A DNA stretch of 64,000 bases from Aliivibrio sp. S4MY1 (GTDB taxonomy: Bacteria > Pseudomonadota > Gammaproteobacteria > Enterobacterales > Vibrionaceae). Made by a program: the position numbers and the translations under genes. Shown in pieces: positions 47,119 to 55,888 of this stretch (the stretch's first letter is position 1; every line of letters starts with the position of its first letter). Location of the stretch: positions 1 to 64,000 of the forward strand of contig NZ_JARACP010000009.1 in the NCBI RefSeq assembly GCF_028765545.1, written 5' to 3'. The notes beneath the pieces were generated by a model that ran no database searches, was not told the DNA's origin, and was given only the letters and a program-made list of their open reading frames with translations.

Positions 47119-47806
47119 CGTTTCTTAATCCCCAGCTTAGTTAAAATCAGCTCGTATCGATGCACCGCTAAATCCTGCCGCCATTCCTTTAACTCGGTTT
47201 CGGAGGTGTTGCGGTACATCGGGATCACATCAATTAAGTTTTCGACGTCGTCACTTGAAAGTAAGCCGCCGACTGTAGAAAAAAATCACCGACCTTCGGT
47301 TTAATCGTTAAGTAATCATTTACCGACATCTTCTGCAGATCTTCTTTATCTAGATCACACACCACCTGGAACATGAAATCTTCACGCAATTGCTTTTCAC
47401 TGATGTCCGTCAGCGCTTGTGAATGCTTCACTTTAGGTACCGTAAATTTGATGTGTTCAATCTTCTCACCCACTTCATTTTCAAAGGGGAAAAGTAAATC
47501 AAATTCATAGCAGTCGTTCGCCAGTTTCTTACCTTGGAGCTCATCACTGCCCGTTAAGATATACGCCGTACAATCATTGGCTAAGGTATTAAAATCGGGG
47601 GCGGTTAATTCTTCAAACTGCTCTTCTGTTAATACTGTCGTTTCAAGGATGACCGCTTTTTGTTGCTCAAACAGCTCTTTATCAGTGAGTTTTTCTTCTT
47701 TGTTGATGAATGGGAGTTTTCGAAACACGTCAAGCGTCATAGAAGAAATGCTCAGGGTATCGCTGTCATTTAAACGAAAAAATGGCAATGCAGAAGTCTT
47801 TTTCAT
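47115..47806 (-). CDS. Tail assembly chaperone, long form made by -1 frameshift (E+E' type)
   Basis: Ribosomes that slip -1 at T TTT TTT (47279-47285) continue for 54 codons in an otherwise silent frame (STVGGLLSSDDVENLIDVI...ELILTKLGIKKR) to a TGA at 47115-47117. That TGA overlaps the tape-measure ATG. The product would be 176 + 54 = 230 residues. This is the same layout as lambda G/GT and P2 E/E', where the long form links chaperone to tape measure. The unbroken extension, the slippery heptamer in the correct phase and the exact overlap are all visible; actual use is inferred. Confidence 0.8.
47234..47806 (-). CDS. Tail assembly chaperone, short form (gpE/Mu gp41-like)
   Basis: 190 residues when read without frameshift. 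It lies between tail tube and tape measure, the constant place of tail chaperones. It contains LTEEQFEELTAPDFNTLANDC and EHIKFTVPKVKHSQALTDI, a pattern I associate with the phage tail assembly chaperone family of Mu and P2 relatives. ATG 47806 is preferred over an upstream start at 47821, which would lie in the terminator. The last 14 codons overlap the -1 extension. Confidence 0.8.
   Translation of the reverse strand: MKKTSALPFFRLNDSDTLSISSMTLDVFRKLPFINKEEKLTDKELFEQQKAVILETTVLTEEQFEELTAPDFNTLANDCTAYILTGSDELQGKKLANDCYEFDLLFPFENEVGEKIEHIKFTVPKVKHSQALTDISEKQLREDFMFQVVCDLDKEDLQKMSVNDYLTIKPKVGDFFLQSAAYFQVTTSKT
47279..47285 (-). other. Programmed -1 frameshift site (T TTT TTT)
   Basis: Seven T on the minus strand, with phase GAT TTT TTT CTA, so both tRNAs can re-pair after slipping back by one base. 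It lies 14 codons before the zero-frame stop. Confidence 0.8.
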
Positions 47807-47819
47807 AATTATCTCGATC

Positions 47820-47841
47820 AAAAAAAGGAGCCGAAGCCCCT
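47820..47841 (-). terminator. Internal terminator between tail tube and tail chaperone
   Basis: On the minus strand GGGGC-TTCG-GCTCC is followed by T7, a UUCG-capped hairpin with a U-run. It would lower expression of the chaperone and tape measure relative to sheath and tube. Confidence 0.65.
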
Positions 47842-47865
47842 AGTAAAAGTAATGTCACAATGTGG

Positions 47866-48357
47866 TTAAGCCGTCGCGCCGTATTGACCCATAAGATCCA
47901 CACCACCAATGATGGTTTTGCCGGTTCGGGTATCAATGTCATACACAGTTTTACCGTTATCAATCAGCTTGTAAGATTTACAGGTACCTTCAATGGTACA
48001 CACCGGCTTTTCTCCCATCTTTACTGTTTCTTGCTTAATAGAGCTAATGGTGGAATAGAGTGAGTATTGCGCTTTATACCCACCGTTATTGCTGTCTTTG
48101 CCTTTTTCCGTCACGTTAACTTGCGCTTCAGATAACGCATAACGACCGAGCGACATCACCAGATCTGCATGCTTACCACGAACCTTCATGGACCATTTGA
48201 GCAAATCCATACCCACAACGTCTTCATTTTGAACAAAACTGCCTTCGTTCGCGGCGGTCTTAAACGTCACTTCTGGCGCACTAAATTCCACAATCTCATT
48301 CACCAATGGCACATCCTGCACCACTGCTGATAATCGTAATCGAACGCGATCAACCAT
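47866..48357 (-). CDS. Tail tube protein (FII type)
   Basis: 163 residues, the P2 FII-like major tail tube. It begins MVDRVRLRLSAVVQDVPLVNEIVEFSAPEVTFKT and has the conserved LKWSMKVRGKHADLVMSLGRYA. It polymerises as the inner tube within the sheath. It overlaps the sheath stop by 8 bp and is followed by a UUCG terminator. Confidence 0.88.
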   Translation of the reverse strand: MVDRVRLRLSAVVQDVPLVNEIVEFSAPEVTFKTAANEGSFVQNEDVVGMDLLKWSMKVRGKHADLVMSLGRYALSEAQVNVTEKGKDSNNGGYKAQYSLYSTISSIKQETVKMGEKPVCTIEGTCKSYKLIDNGKTVYDIDTRTGKTIIGGVDLMGQYGATA

Positions 48358-49525
48358 TTACGACCTCCTCAAGCCATTGTTCAATCAATCCGTTATCCAC
48401 GGACATTTCATACACCATGTGTTCATTCGGGCTATAACGACCATAATCCACACACAAGAACCAACGGCCTGAATTGTAGTTTTCAAGGTTGTTTTTACTT
48501 GGGTGCAAATAAGCACGAAAGACAGGAATAACCCCATCAGCCACTAAAGATTGACCCCAATTGCTCAAGCGCTCAACCACGCTGTCCATGAACTCTTCAG
48601 TAAGCAATTTGCCCATGTAGGGCTGAGAAGTCTCTTCGAGTTTACGTACCATCAGATCTTCTAAACCCACATGAGCCATAAAGCGCCCTGTGTTGGTTCG
48701 ATTACCAATGATAGACACGCCACCCATGCGCGTTTTTGCCATGGTGGTCACGCCGTGTTTGTTCAAGAAATTGGCTTGAGTGGTCTTATCGCCAATCTTG
48801 TAAGTAACTAAACGACAAGGCTCATCACACAACACGCCTTGGTTTTGTGGTGATTCATACCCTTCAACTGCGGCCATGGCAGAGATAAGAGCGATTGATG
48901 CTGGTAATACCGTTGGTAAGCCGTCGTAGGTTTTAATAAACCATGGGTCGATAATGCTGAGCTTATCTTGCCCTGTTCCTTCAGCACCAAATTCACCGGC
49001 AAACTCTGCGGCTTCGGTATCGTTGGTATTTGGTCCATCAACAATGGGACGACAATGAATATCACGCGCCACGGTGCAAAGCTTTTGAACAAACGGAATG
49101 GAATTAAAGCCTGGTGCGCCAATCAAGGTTGGAGTTTCAGGACAACCTTTAATTGAAAACAAGCCAGAAGTCGCGCCGGTGTTTGCATCCACACCACCAA
49201 TGATATTGGTTTCTGTGGCTGGTTTATCTACACCTTCTTCAACCACAATTACATAGAACACCGCACGAACATAACCCAGTAGATAACGCGCTAATAACGG
49301 CAACGTCCCTTCACTGGTGTTTGTGGTATCTAACATCATTTTGGCTTGTGGGTAATCAAACAAACGCACCGGCTCATTGTAAGCAATACCTGCATGTTTA
49401 TTCGGTGCTGTACCCACTAAGCACACCACATGCTGAGCCAATGGCCCCATGCTTGGTAATGGCTCAATCGCAATGACTTCTGCGCCGTTTAATTCAAAAT
49501 CCTGAATTGGGATCATGTCTGCCAT
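48350..49525 (-). CDS. Contractile tail sheath protein (FI type)
   Basis: 391 residues, the length of P2 FI. Family stretches are LVGTAPNKHAGIAYNEPVRLFDY, IIGGVDANTGATSGLFSIKGC, and the C-terminal FMDSVVERLSNWGQSLVADGVIP and GRWFLCVDYGRYSPNEHM. Its presence shows a myovirus tail. It overlaps the DUF2635 gene stop by one base. Confidence 0.92.
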   Translation of the reverse strand: MADMIPIQDFELNGAEVIAIEPLPSMGPLAQHVVCLVGTAPNKHAGIAYNEPVRLFDYPQAKMMLDTTNTSEGTLPLLARYLLGYVRAVFYVIVVEEGVDKPATETNIIGGVDANTGATSGLFSIKGCPETPTLIGAPGFNSIPFVQKLCTVARDIHCRPIVDGPNTNDTEAAEFAGEFGAEGTGQDKLSIIDPWFIKTYDGLPTVLPASIALISAMAAVEGYESPQNQGVLCDEPCRLVTYKIGDKTTQANFLNKHGVTTMAKTRMGGVSIIGNRTNTGRFMAHVGLEDLMVRKLEETSQPYMGKLLTEEFMDSVVERLSNWGQSLVADGVIPVFRAYLHPSKNNLENYNSGRWFLCVDYGRYSPNEHMVYEMSVDNGLIEQWLEEVVNG

Positions 49526-49713
49526 TATTTCACCTCGGCTTTAGTAAGTTGAGCAACAATTTTGGCAATCTTTCCATTGAGAAGAAGAAAGCCAGCTTGT
49601 CGTGGATGAAGACGAATGGTCTTTTCATTGAGCAGAACCCAACGCTTGGCCAATCGAAAGGGGGTTAGAATTTGATATTCAATGCGCCCATCGATTTTGC
49701 TGTTTTTGTCCAT
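49525..49713 (-). CDS. Small DUF2635-like protein
   Basis: 62 residues, basic. It ends KTIRLHPRQAGFLLLNGKIAKIVAQ, typical of the small DUF2635 proteins found just before sheath genes in Mu-like and related phages. Function is unknown, perhaps a tail assembly factor. It overlaps the sheath gene by 1 bp. Confidence 0.6.
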   Translation of the reverse strand: MDKNSKIDGRIEYQILTPFRLAKRWVLLNEKTIRLHPRQAGFLLLNGKIAKIVAQLTKAEVK

Positions 49714-49730
49714 AGGGTTTTCCTGTGGCT

Positions 49731-49763
49731 AGATAAAAGAAAACCCAGCGTAATGGCTGGGTT
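49731..49763 (-). terminator. Internal terminator after the tail-fibre genes
   Basis: On the minus strand the stem AACCCAGC/GCTGGGTT with a 6-nt loop is followed by TTCTTTT. It separates the baseplate/fibre genes from DUF2635-sheath-tube. Confidence 0.65.
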
Positions 49764-49785
49764 GGTAATGAATTAAAATATAAAT

Positions 49786-50232
49786 CTACTCTTCTAACGT
49801 TGTGTTTAATTGTGAGTATTGATTCATAATCTCTGGACGGTTCGGAATGCGTCGAGTAACCGTATTTGGCTTTATCGCTCTTATGTATTCTTTTACTTCT
49901 CGCATTTGTTCATCTGAAATATCAGCGAGTTCTAAGCGATAATCTTCTTCAATACGAAGCGCAACCACTTTCTCTGATCCAAAGAACATTCTCGCTTCTT
50001 CTGCTAAATCTTCTTCAGTTTTAACGTAAGGTTCATAAGGTTTAATCTCACCGTAACTGCCTTTCATTGCCTCCTTCCATAAAGTTTGACCATGCTCCGT
50101 GTCAGCGTTATCTTGGGTAGAATGAGGGATAAAATCTAAGTCTTTTAACTCTTCAAACAGCACTTCTAAATTAAGTACCGTGTTGTCTTCGTTAATCCAT
50201 ACTGGGTTTTTTACTTGCAATACCGTGAACAT
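49786..50232 (-). CDS. Putative tail fibre assembly protein
   Basis: 148 residues directly after the fibre gene, where fibre chaperones lie. No membrane segment or signal is seen. The C-terminal region (LADISDEQMREVKEYIRAIKPNTVTRRIPNRPE) resembles the closing segment of phage fibre-assembly proteins, and the middle is acidic. It starts 11 nt after the fibre stop. The assignment rests on place and general resemblance. Confidence 0.55.
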   Translation of the reverse strand: MFTVLQVKNPVWINEDNTVLNLEVLFEELKDLDFIPHSTQDNADTEHGQTLWKEAMKGSYGEIKPYEPYVKTEEDLAEEARMFFGSEKVVALRIEEDYRLELADISDEQMREVKEYIRAIKPNTVTRRIPNRPEIMNQYSQLNTTLEE

Positions 50233-50242
50233 GTGTTTTCTC

Positions 50243-51814
50243 CTATGAAATTCGTAACCAAAGGGTGGTTTGGGGAGAATAGTTATCGTTTGTTAGAAGG
50301 TCTGAAGTGACGCCCATGCATTGCCAAGTACCTTGCAACGTGCCACCATTATCATAACCCCATGCATTAGTCGGTACTAACCCAGACCCCTGCTGTATCT
50401 CCCCAAAATACGTCCGTTCGCCCAGAGTACGAGCCATAACATAAGTCTCCACCCCTCCTATTGAAGACTTTAATACATAACGTCTATCACCATCCGCTTT
50501 ACTAAAAACACTCAACCATTCTCTGATCTCTGTGAGGTTATTACAAAACCGGATGTAGTTATCAGATGTACTGTTACGGAAAGCTAAACCGCCACTGATT
50601 GTGCGCTCATTGGCATAATTAGAACGAAATAATCGAGCAGATATATCACCTGAAGAGTCCCTTGTGGCAATCGTGTTTGATGTTGCCATTGTTGTATTAA
50701 TTTTATTATTTAAGCGCGATGAGTTTGTTACTGTTTCATCACGCTTCCAATACCAACTATCCCCCTGCTCTTTCGTTACCTTACTGTTTGCAATATCGGC
50801 GACTAACTTCACCGCCTTTGATGTTGCCGCTAATGATTGACTGGTTGAGTTAATAGCACTGGATAGTTTAGTTGCTCCATACGCGGTTAAACTGGCTTCA
50901 ACATAAGTCCATTTACTACGAGCAACCCTGAATGCATCATTTGCTCTATCCCAAATCGTTGTCCCTTTATTTGCGGTTAATGCTTGTGTTGTTGAGGTTG
51001 ATGTCACCGTATCATTTAACTGCACCGCCCCTTTGGCTTCCGTACTCGCATTAGGTAATCGCTCGATGGCTAAAATACCTGAGTTCACATCACTGGCATC
51101 GTGTTTATGTGACGAGTTTGCTTTTGTTTCTAACCCATTACTAAGCGCTTTTTCACTCACGGCATAACCAGCTCTTGCTCTAGTAAACGAGTGAGATAAC
51201 CGAGACAAAAAAGCCTCTTTCCAACGAAGTGCCGAAATCCAAACCGCCGTTGATGTCATTTCCTCCGCTTGGACTTTTGTTGCGTGCTCATCGTTATGAA
51301 GGTACTGAGGGTGTGGATTATCTGCCTCGCAATGCGCATTAAACTCAACAACGTGCGCGTCAAAATCCGTAATCGGTGTATAGAGCACTGAATCATCTTG
51401 GGTAATAGTCATTAACTCTGAATTATTCGTTCTAAAGTTCAGTCTAATTCGGGTGAGTTTCCCATCTGAATCTACCTTTCCAGCAACATAATCACCACGT
51501 GAGCGTGCGTATGAATAAAGAACGCCAGTATCAGTCAAAGTGCCAATTTCAAAATAGTGGTAACCCGTATCAGGAATAGGTATATCTGCTTCAACACGAT
51601 AAAAACCACGCTCAGTATCTATCGCTTTGACAAAACAAACCGCTTCCGCTTTAGATTGTAATAACGCCGCTTGGTGTTGTGGTTGTTTAGTATCAGACAA
51701 CAATCCAAGCCCAATAACGACTTTTTTAATCGTAACCTTACGGCCTTCTTCTTTGGCCAGTGCTTCTTCATCAAGCCCTGCCAACGTAATGTAATTTAAA
51801 TATTCTGTACTCAT
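50243..51814 (-). CDS. Tail fibre protein
   Basis: 523 residues. The N-terminus, MSTEYLNYITLAGLDEEALAKEEGRKVTIKKVVIGLG, is the DUF3751-type baseplate-attachment domain of P2-like fibres. It continues to NAHCEADNPHPQYLHN, the HPQY motif common in fibres. The centre has repeated segments (EGAVQLNDTVTSTSTTQALTA-type and related), and the C-terminus, ending LLTNDNYSPQTTLWLRIS, resembles a host-binding tip. It determines host range. Start overlaps the gpI stop by 4 bp. Confidence 0.85.
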   Translation of the reverse strand: MSTEYLNYITLAGLDEEALAKEEGRKVTIKKVVIGLGLLSDTKQPQHQAALLQSKAEAVCFVKAIDTERGFYRVEADIPIPDTGYHYFEIGTLTDTGVLYSYARSRGDYVAGKVDSDGKLTRIRLNFRTNNSELMTITQDDSVLYTPITDFDAHVVEFNAHCEADNPHPQYLHNDEHATKVQAEEMTSTAVWISALRWKEAFLSRLSHSFTRARAGYAVSEKALSNGLETKANSSHKHDASDVNSGILAIERLPNASTEAKGAVQLNDTVTSTSTTQALTANKGTTIWDRANDAFRVARSKWTYVEASLTAYGATKLSSAINSTSQSLAATSKAVKLVADIANSKVTKEQGDSWYWKRDETVTNSSRLNNKINTTMATSNTIATRDSSGDISARLFRSNYANERTISGGLAFRNSTSDNYIRFCNNLTEIREWLSVFSKADGDRRYVLKSSIGGVETYVMARTLGERTYFGEIQQGSGLVPTNAWGYDNGGTLQGTWQCMGVTSDLLTNDNYSPQTTLWLRIS

Positions 51815-52341
51815 GCGGCACCTATTTCTATAACAACCCCAGTTTGAATGGTTGAGCCGATAAAGGCGTGTGAATCAGCAGAGCGAATAAGGGCAATCTC
51901 CACCGTGTCACGCTCTGATTTGTAGTTATCTATTCGTGAACCAACTCGTGTGGTCGTTTCTTTATCAATAGGTAAGTCTGATAAAATCCCATCAATTTTT
52001 AGCGAATACGCCAATGCCCCCTTTTTTATTTCTGTGGTAATGTTCAACACACTCAAGGCTTGAGATAAACCAAAGCGTGTTCCTGCTTTTCGATGAATAG
52101 TAAAGGATTGCTCTGTGGTTTCTCGCCGTTGCTTCATGGTGTCATTGGGTTGCCAATCCAATACGCCACGCTCAGAGGCAAGTAACGACACAAATTCATC
52201 AGAAGTTAAAAGGGGTTGCTTCAATTCTGGATAAGGGTTTTCTGATGCACTTAATAAACTATGCCAGGCAAACTCTAATCCCTCTTCAATCAAGGTTCGA
52301 TTCTCAGGTTGAACCGACACAAACTCATTGGGCTTTAACAT
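51811..52341 (-). CDS. Tail protein I
   Basis: 176 residues of the P2 gpI family: LLSASENPYPELKQPLLTSDEFVSLLASERGVLDWQPND and a later TGTRFGLSQALS-like stretch. A baseplate wedge component that links to the fibre. It overlaps gpJ by 17 bp and the fibre gene by 4 bp. Confidence 0.88.
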   Translation of the reverse strand: MLKPNEFVSVQPENRTLIEEGLEFAWHSLLSASENPYPELKQPLLTSDEFVSLLASERGVLDWQPNDTMKQRRETTEQSFTIHRKAGTRFGLSQALSVLNITTEIKKGALAYSLKIDGILSDLPIDKETTTRVGSRIDNYKSERDTVEIALIRSADSHAFIGSTIQTGVVIEIGAA

Positions 52342-53302
52342 TAATGATCACCTCTGTGCAGTGCGGCGCTTCATCCCATAAACAAAAAATATCCACAGAG
52401 GGTTTGGTTATCTCGACACGCTTTGCCCCTAATGAATAAAACACATGGCCAAGTTCAAGCCGCTCCACTCGCCCTTCAAGTAACTGGCTTTTATCCGCAA
52501 AATGTAATGCTGCGCTTTGGGCTTCTTCTTTTGAAATATCATTGACTGGATCACCTCCTGTGAATAACGTCGCTTCAATTACATAGGGTTTTGGCACACA
52601 GCTTTTCACTGTGAGGTCATCCGTTTCTTGGGCAATGTCATCACGATTTAAATAATCTCTAGCGCGTTTAATCAATTCAGGGCTTGCCGTTCCATCTGGA
52701 TTTTCACGACTGACCAACGCCACCTGAACTTGACCGCTGTTTGGTACCAGCATTTTGGCTCTGGCATCTTTAACCAGTGCCGGTTGACTCTCTTTTGGAA
52801 ACTCAAAGCGCATCACTACCGCATCAGGCTCTGAGCTGACCGTCATGGTTGGCCGTTCATCCAAAGTCAGTGCATGAAAACGATAACCGGCGCGAGTACC
52901 AGTGGTGTGAAACATGTACGGCGCTAAGTCAAAGCGCTGCAATAAACTGTCATTACTCTCCATCACCGCCGCTTTAGGTGGGAAAACATTGATGTTTTCA
53001 GGGATGAGTACTTGGCGTTTAAGCTGATATTGCGCCGCTAACAAGTCCACCATATCGGTTTCAGTCACAAACTTTCTGAACATCTGCAGAGCCCAATAGT
53101 TCTGCTCACGAATTTCAGCTAATCGCTTTAGCATGAAGGCTTGCGTCACTTGCGCTAAGGTTTCCGCTTCATTACGAAACGCCTCTTCAAGTTGAACCGC
53201 CATTTCTGGGTTCGACTCTTGAACGTAATTAACCGCAAAGGCCACATAATCATCAAACAAGGCTTCAAACGATGGCTCTTTAAACGCATTAGGGATGGTC
53301 AT
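52325..53302 (-). CDS. Baseplate assembly protein J
   Basis: 325 residues of the gpJ/gp47 wedge family. It starts IPNAFKEPSFEALFDDYVAFA; the middle has VQVALVSRENPDGTASPELIKRARDYLNRDD, the conserved repeat that forms the wedge, and the end has GHVFYSLGAKRVEITKPS. It overlaps gpW by 4 bp. Confidence 0.9.
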   Translation of the reverse strand: MTIPNAFKEPSFEALFDDYVAFAVNYVQESNPEMAVQLEEAFRNEAETLAQVTQAFMLKRLAEIREQNYWALQMFRKFVTETDMVDLLAAQYQLKRQVLIPENINVFPPKAAVMESNDSLLQRFDLAPYMFHTTGTRAGYRFHALTLDERPTMTVSSEPDAVVMRFEFPKESQPALVKDARAKMLVPNSGQVQVALVSRENPDGTASPELIKRARDYLNRDDIAQETDDLTVKSCVPKPYVIEATLFTGGDPVNDISKEEAQSAALHFADKSQLLEGRVERLELGHVFYSLGAKRVEITKPSVDIFCLWDEAPHCTEVIINVKAQ

Positions 53303-53631
53303 AATTCACCTTCAAGTTTGAGTTGATTGCCTTTCCACTTGCCAATCACTTTAATGGAATACCCCGTCGAGGTTGGTTGGGCGACACATTGAGTGGCTTT
53401 AAACTCAGACAACCCGTTTTGATGCTCAGTAAAGGCCGATAACGTAAGGTTTTGAATGATTAACGTAGTTTGTGGCGTTTGCAGCTTACCGAGACAACGT
53501 AACGCTGGATTTCCCACCTTTCGTCGTTTCACTCGGCTTGAAATTTCTGTGGTTAAAATACGACTGAAGCGCCGTTTAAGCGCTTCAAATCCTGTCACTG
53601 TTTTGCCTGTCTTTGGGTCAATCCCTATCAT
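53299..53631 (-). CDS. Baseplate wedge protein W (gp25-like)
   Basis: 110 residues. It starts MIGIDPKTGKTVTGFEALKRRFSRILTT, the gp25/gpW start in which the initial residues describe 'GiDr.TGr' followed by the helix that nucleates sheath assembly. The C-terminal beta region holds TGYSIKVIGKWKGNQLKLEG. It lies between the unknown gene at 53628 and gpJ. Confidence 0.85.
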   Translation of the reverse strand: MIGIDPKTGKTVTGFEALKRRFSRILTTEISSRVKRRKVGNPALRCLGKLQTPQTTLIIQNLTLSAFTEHQNGLSEFKATQCVAQPTSTGYSIKVIGKWKGNQLKLEGEL

Positions 53632-54299
53632 GGTAAAAGCCTTTTTATCTCATCGGGTAACACGTCGTTCATCACCGCTTTTGAACAAGGGTTATCCCAA
53701 AGCATGGCAATGGTTTGCGCGATGGCCGACGAGGTGATTTTGTTCTTTATCTCTAATACTTTCGCCGCTTCCTTACTGAGCAAGGACGAGATCTCACCAT
53801 CAGCCACTGACATATAATCACTCAACGTTGTTAATAAGGTTTCAAACTCATCAAGTGCAATAAGCCCACCCATTACATCAATAATGCCTTGAACTAAGGC
53901 TCTGGCTGACTCATACACAATCGCAAAGGCCGCATCATTTTCACCTTGGATTGACCCAAATAATTCAGTGGTATTTGAACAACTGCTAGAAATACCACTG
54001 CTCATCGCATCCAATCGGTTCACTTGCTGCGCCATCGAACTCATTTGAATGGCATTATCGGCTGTGGTCGCCATGGCGTTTACACTGCCTATAATATTGG
54101 TATTAGTGCTTGCAATGCTGTCTCTAGCCGAAGTCAGCACCGTTAAATCAATGCCAAGTAAATCTAATGCCGGATTATTTAACGCCATTTCTAACGCCAT
54201 TAATTGGTTACTGGTTTCACGCCCAGCATTCACCGCCGGATTTGAAATAGTCAGTCCATTGTTCATGATGTGCTGATAGATATTAAGATTAAGTGTCAT
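53628..54299 (-). CDS. Uncharacterised prophage protein between baseplate V and W
   Basis: 223 residues, not recognised. It is predicted mostly helical with Met/Ser/Asn-rich low-complexity stretches (IGSVNAMATTADNAIQMSSM). No signal peptide is seen; a mildly hydrophobic helix lies at about 130-150 (AFAIVYESARALVQGIIDVMGGLIAL). In P2 V and W are adjacent, so this is an added gene. Overlaps of 1 bp with V and 4 bp with W imply co-translation and perhaps a baseplate role. Confidence 0.6.
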   Translation of the reverse strand: MTLNLNIYQHIMNNGLTISNPAVNAGRETSNQLMALEMALNNPALDLLGIDLTVLTSARDSIASTNTNIIGSVNAMATTADNAIQMSSMAQQVNRLDAMSSGISSSCSNTTELFGSIQGENDAAFAIVYESARALVQGIIDVMGGLIALDEFETLLTTLSDYMSVADGEISSLLSKEAAKVLEIKNKITSSAIAQTIAMLWDNPCSKAVMNDVLPDEIKRLLP

Positions 54300-54925
54300 T
54301 ATTGATTTACTCCTGGGGGCATGGATGGATCACCGGGTTTAGAGCTGATATGATCATGTGCATTAAAGAGGTTTCTATCTTCAGACATACTGCGAACGCC
54401 ATCAGAGATCTCTTTGGTTGCTTCAATATTGCCTTTTTGTTTGGTGTCCCCTTCAATTTGTAGATCACCAATCTGTTTACTGTCCGCATGGATTTCATAA
54501 CCACCTGGGTACTTGGCCACAAGCTTTCGGCTCTCGATGTCATAAAGCTCCGTCATGCCATTGCCATAATCCACCATCACTTCATTTTCCTTAGTGGTTG
54601 GTACTGGGTATTGACTAGAAGGTAATCCCATTAAAGCCACGGCATTATTCAAATTAGTGCCAGAGCCAAGGTTAATCAATAAACACAATTCACCGACTGA
54701 AGGACGACGATAATGGCTCACCTTACCGCTGCAAAAGACAAAGAACGGTACGCCTTTCACGTCGTTGTCACCCGTTTTTATATCGACGGTGGTTTTACTG
54801 GCCTTTTCAACCACAGCAAGACGAATGAGATTGGCCAGATTGCCTCGTAATTCTTCAAGTTCATCCCCTTGTTCAAGCACTTTATTTTCTAAAGATAAGA
54901 TCCGATTAATTATTGTCTGAAACAT
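54299..54925 (-). CDS. Baseplate spike protein V
   Basis: 208 residues. The N-terminal helix is followed by an OB fold (VKGVPFFVFCSGKVSHYRRPSVGELCLLINLGSG), a beta-helix built from KQIGDLQIEGDTKQKGNIEA repeats, and an apex with AHDH (an HxH iron-binding motif) at about residue 190. This is the membrane-piercing spike of P2-like tails. ATG 54925 is supported by a GGTGG upstream; a GTG at 54934 is also possible. Confidence 0.88.
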   Translation of the reverse strand: MFQTIINRILSLENKVLEQGDELEELRGNLANLIRLAVVEKASKTTVDIKTGDNDVKGVPFFVFCSGKVSHYRRPSVGELCLLINLGSGTNLNNAVALMGLPSSQYPVPTTKENEVMVDYGNGMTELYDIESRKLVAKYPGGYEIHADSKQIGDLQIEGDTKQKGNIEATKEISDGVRSMSEDRNLFNAHDHISSKPGDPSMPPGVNQ

Positions 54926-55397
54926 AAACACCACCAGGCATCATTTCAAAGTACTCCTCATCCACTTCACCAATCGACACCGACTGTCTCACCGTGACCG
55001 CTCGAATAAGATACCCATGCTCATCATCAATAATTTGAGGCTCATTAACGATATAATCTGGTAATTCAACCGAGTCACCCAAACCAAAATAACTGTTCTG
55101 AAATTCTCGCTCGATACGTGACGAGGCATCCAAGGCTTCTAAATCAAAGCCCTCATTGGAGGTGTTCACCGTAATGGAAAAAATCAGCTCAATGCTGTGC
55201 TTTTCTCTGCCATCGTTGGTGTCTTCTTTCATTATTTTAGATTGACCACATCGATAAGTGATCTCAACCGTTTCAGGACTGCTTGCCATCCGTTTGTATG
55301 AGCTAGTAATGTCAAGCGCTAATGTCGTTTCTAAATGGTCAATCACCGCCTTGACATAATCAGACGGATTTCGCAGTAATTGATAGGATCTCTTCAT
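54906..55397 (-). CDS. Putative tail completion protein
   Basis: 163 residues, function not firmly known. It sits between a minor-tail/head-tail gene and gpV, the usual place of tail completion proteins in this phage type. AGGA lies about 9 nt before ATG 55397. Content is a mixed alpha-beta domain: a helix (DYVKAVIDHLETTLALDI) then strands with EITYRCGQSKIMKEDT and later ELPDYIVNEPQIIDDEHG. It overlaps the gene before it by 38 bp, which is more than usual, so the true start could lie further in. Confidence 0.5.
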   Translation of the reverse strand: MKRSYQLLRNPSDYVKAVIDHLETTLALDITSSYKRMASSPETVEITYRCGQSKIMKEDTNDGREKHSIELIFSITVNTSNEGFDLEALDASSRIEREFQNSYFGLGDSVELPDYIVNEPQIIDDEHGYLIRAVTVRQSVSIGEVDEEYFEMMPGGVYVSDNN

Positions 55398-55887
55398 CAA
55401 AAAACGTCCTAAATTGGGCATCCACTTGAGGGGTTAATGTGGCAATGATGTCTGCCGTTTCTTTATCAATGGGCTCTGTAACCGCACGTATTTGGCGTCT
55501 TGCTTTCGCACTGCCAGAATGAGGCGCGTACCGCTCGAAAACCACAGGCGTTCGACCATTGCCAAGGTAACGAACAAAGGCGTTGTCATATTCGTTATTC
55601 CCCACACGAACCACTGAACCACCCAATTGGATAGGCTCACCAAAACGATGAGCCGCCAAATCATTGGTACCAATCCAAAGCTTGCCGATGTAATTGCGGC
55701 TCTTCACCCGATTAAATGGCTTTAAACGATCATTAAACGTTTTCAGTTTTAATTCCGTTTTCATCTCCGCTTTAGTTTTCACCTTTAGCCATTGGTTAGT
55801 TCGTCGTGCCGCCTTCATGGCCGCTTGCTCTATATGCTCAGGAAGATAGGCCAACTCCTTGAGCCAAGCCGTATCAACACTCAGCAT
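55360..55887 (-). CDS. Minor tail protein Z-like
   Basis: 175 residues. It resembles the prophage minor tail protein Z family (gpZ of lambda) in IEQAAMKAARRTNQWLKVKTKAEM, LWIGTNDLAAHRFGEPIQ and the stretch with VRYLGNGRTPVVFERY. It probably works at the head-tail joint or tail terminator. ATG 55887 directly follows the stop of the previous gene; a GTG at 55920 would overlap it by 32 bp. Confidence 0.65.
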   Translation of the reverse strand: MLSVDTAWLKELAYLPEHIEQAAMKAARRTNQWLKVKTKAEMKTELKLKTFNDRLKPFNRVKSRNYIGKLWIGTNDLAAHRFGEPIQLGGSVVRVGNNEYDNAFVRYLGNGRTPVVFERYAPHSGSAKARRQIRAVTEPIDKETADIIATLTPQVDAQFRTFFDEEILSITAKSV

Positions 55888-55888
55888 A

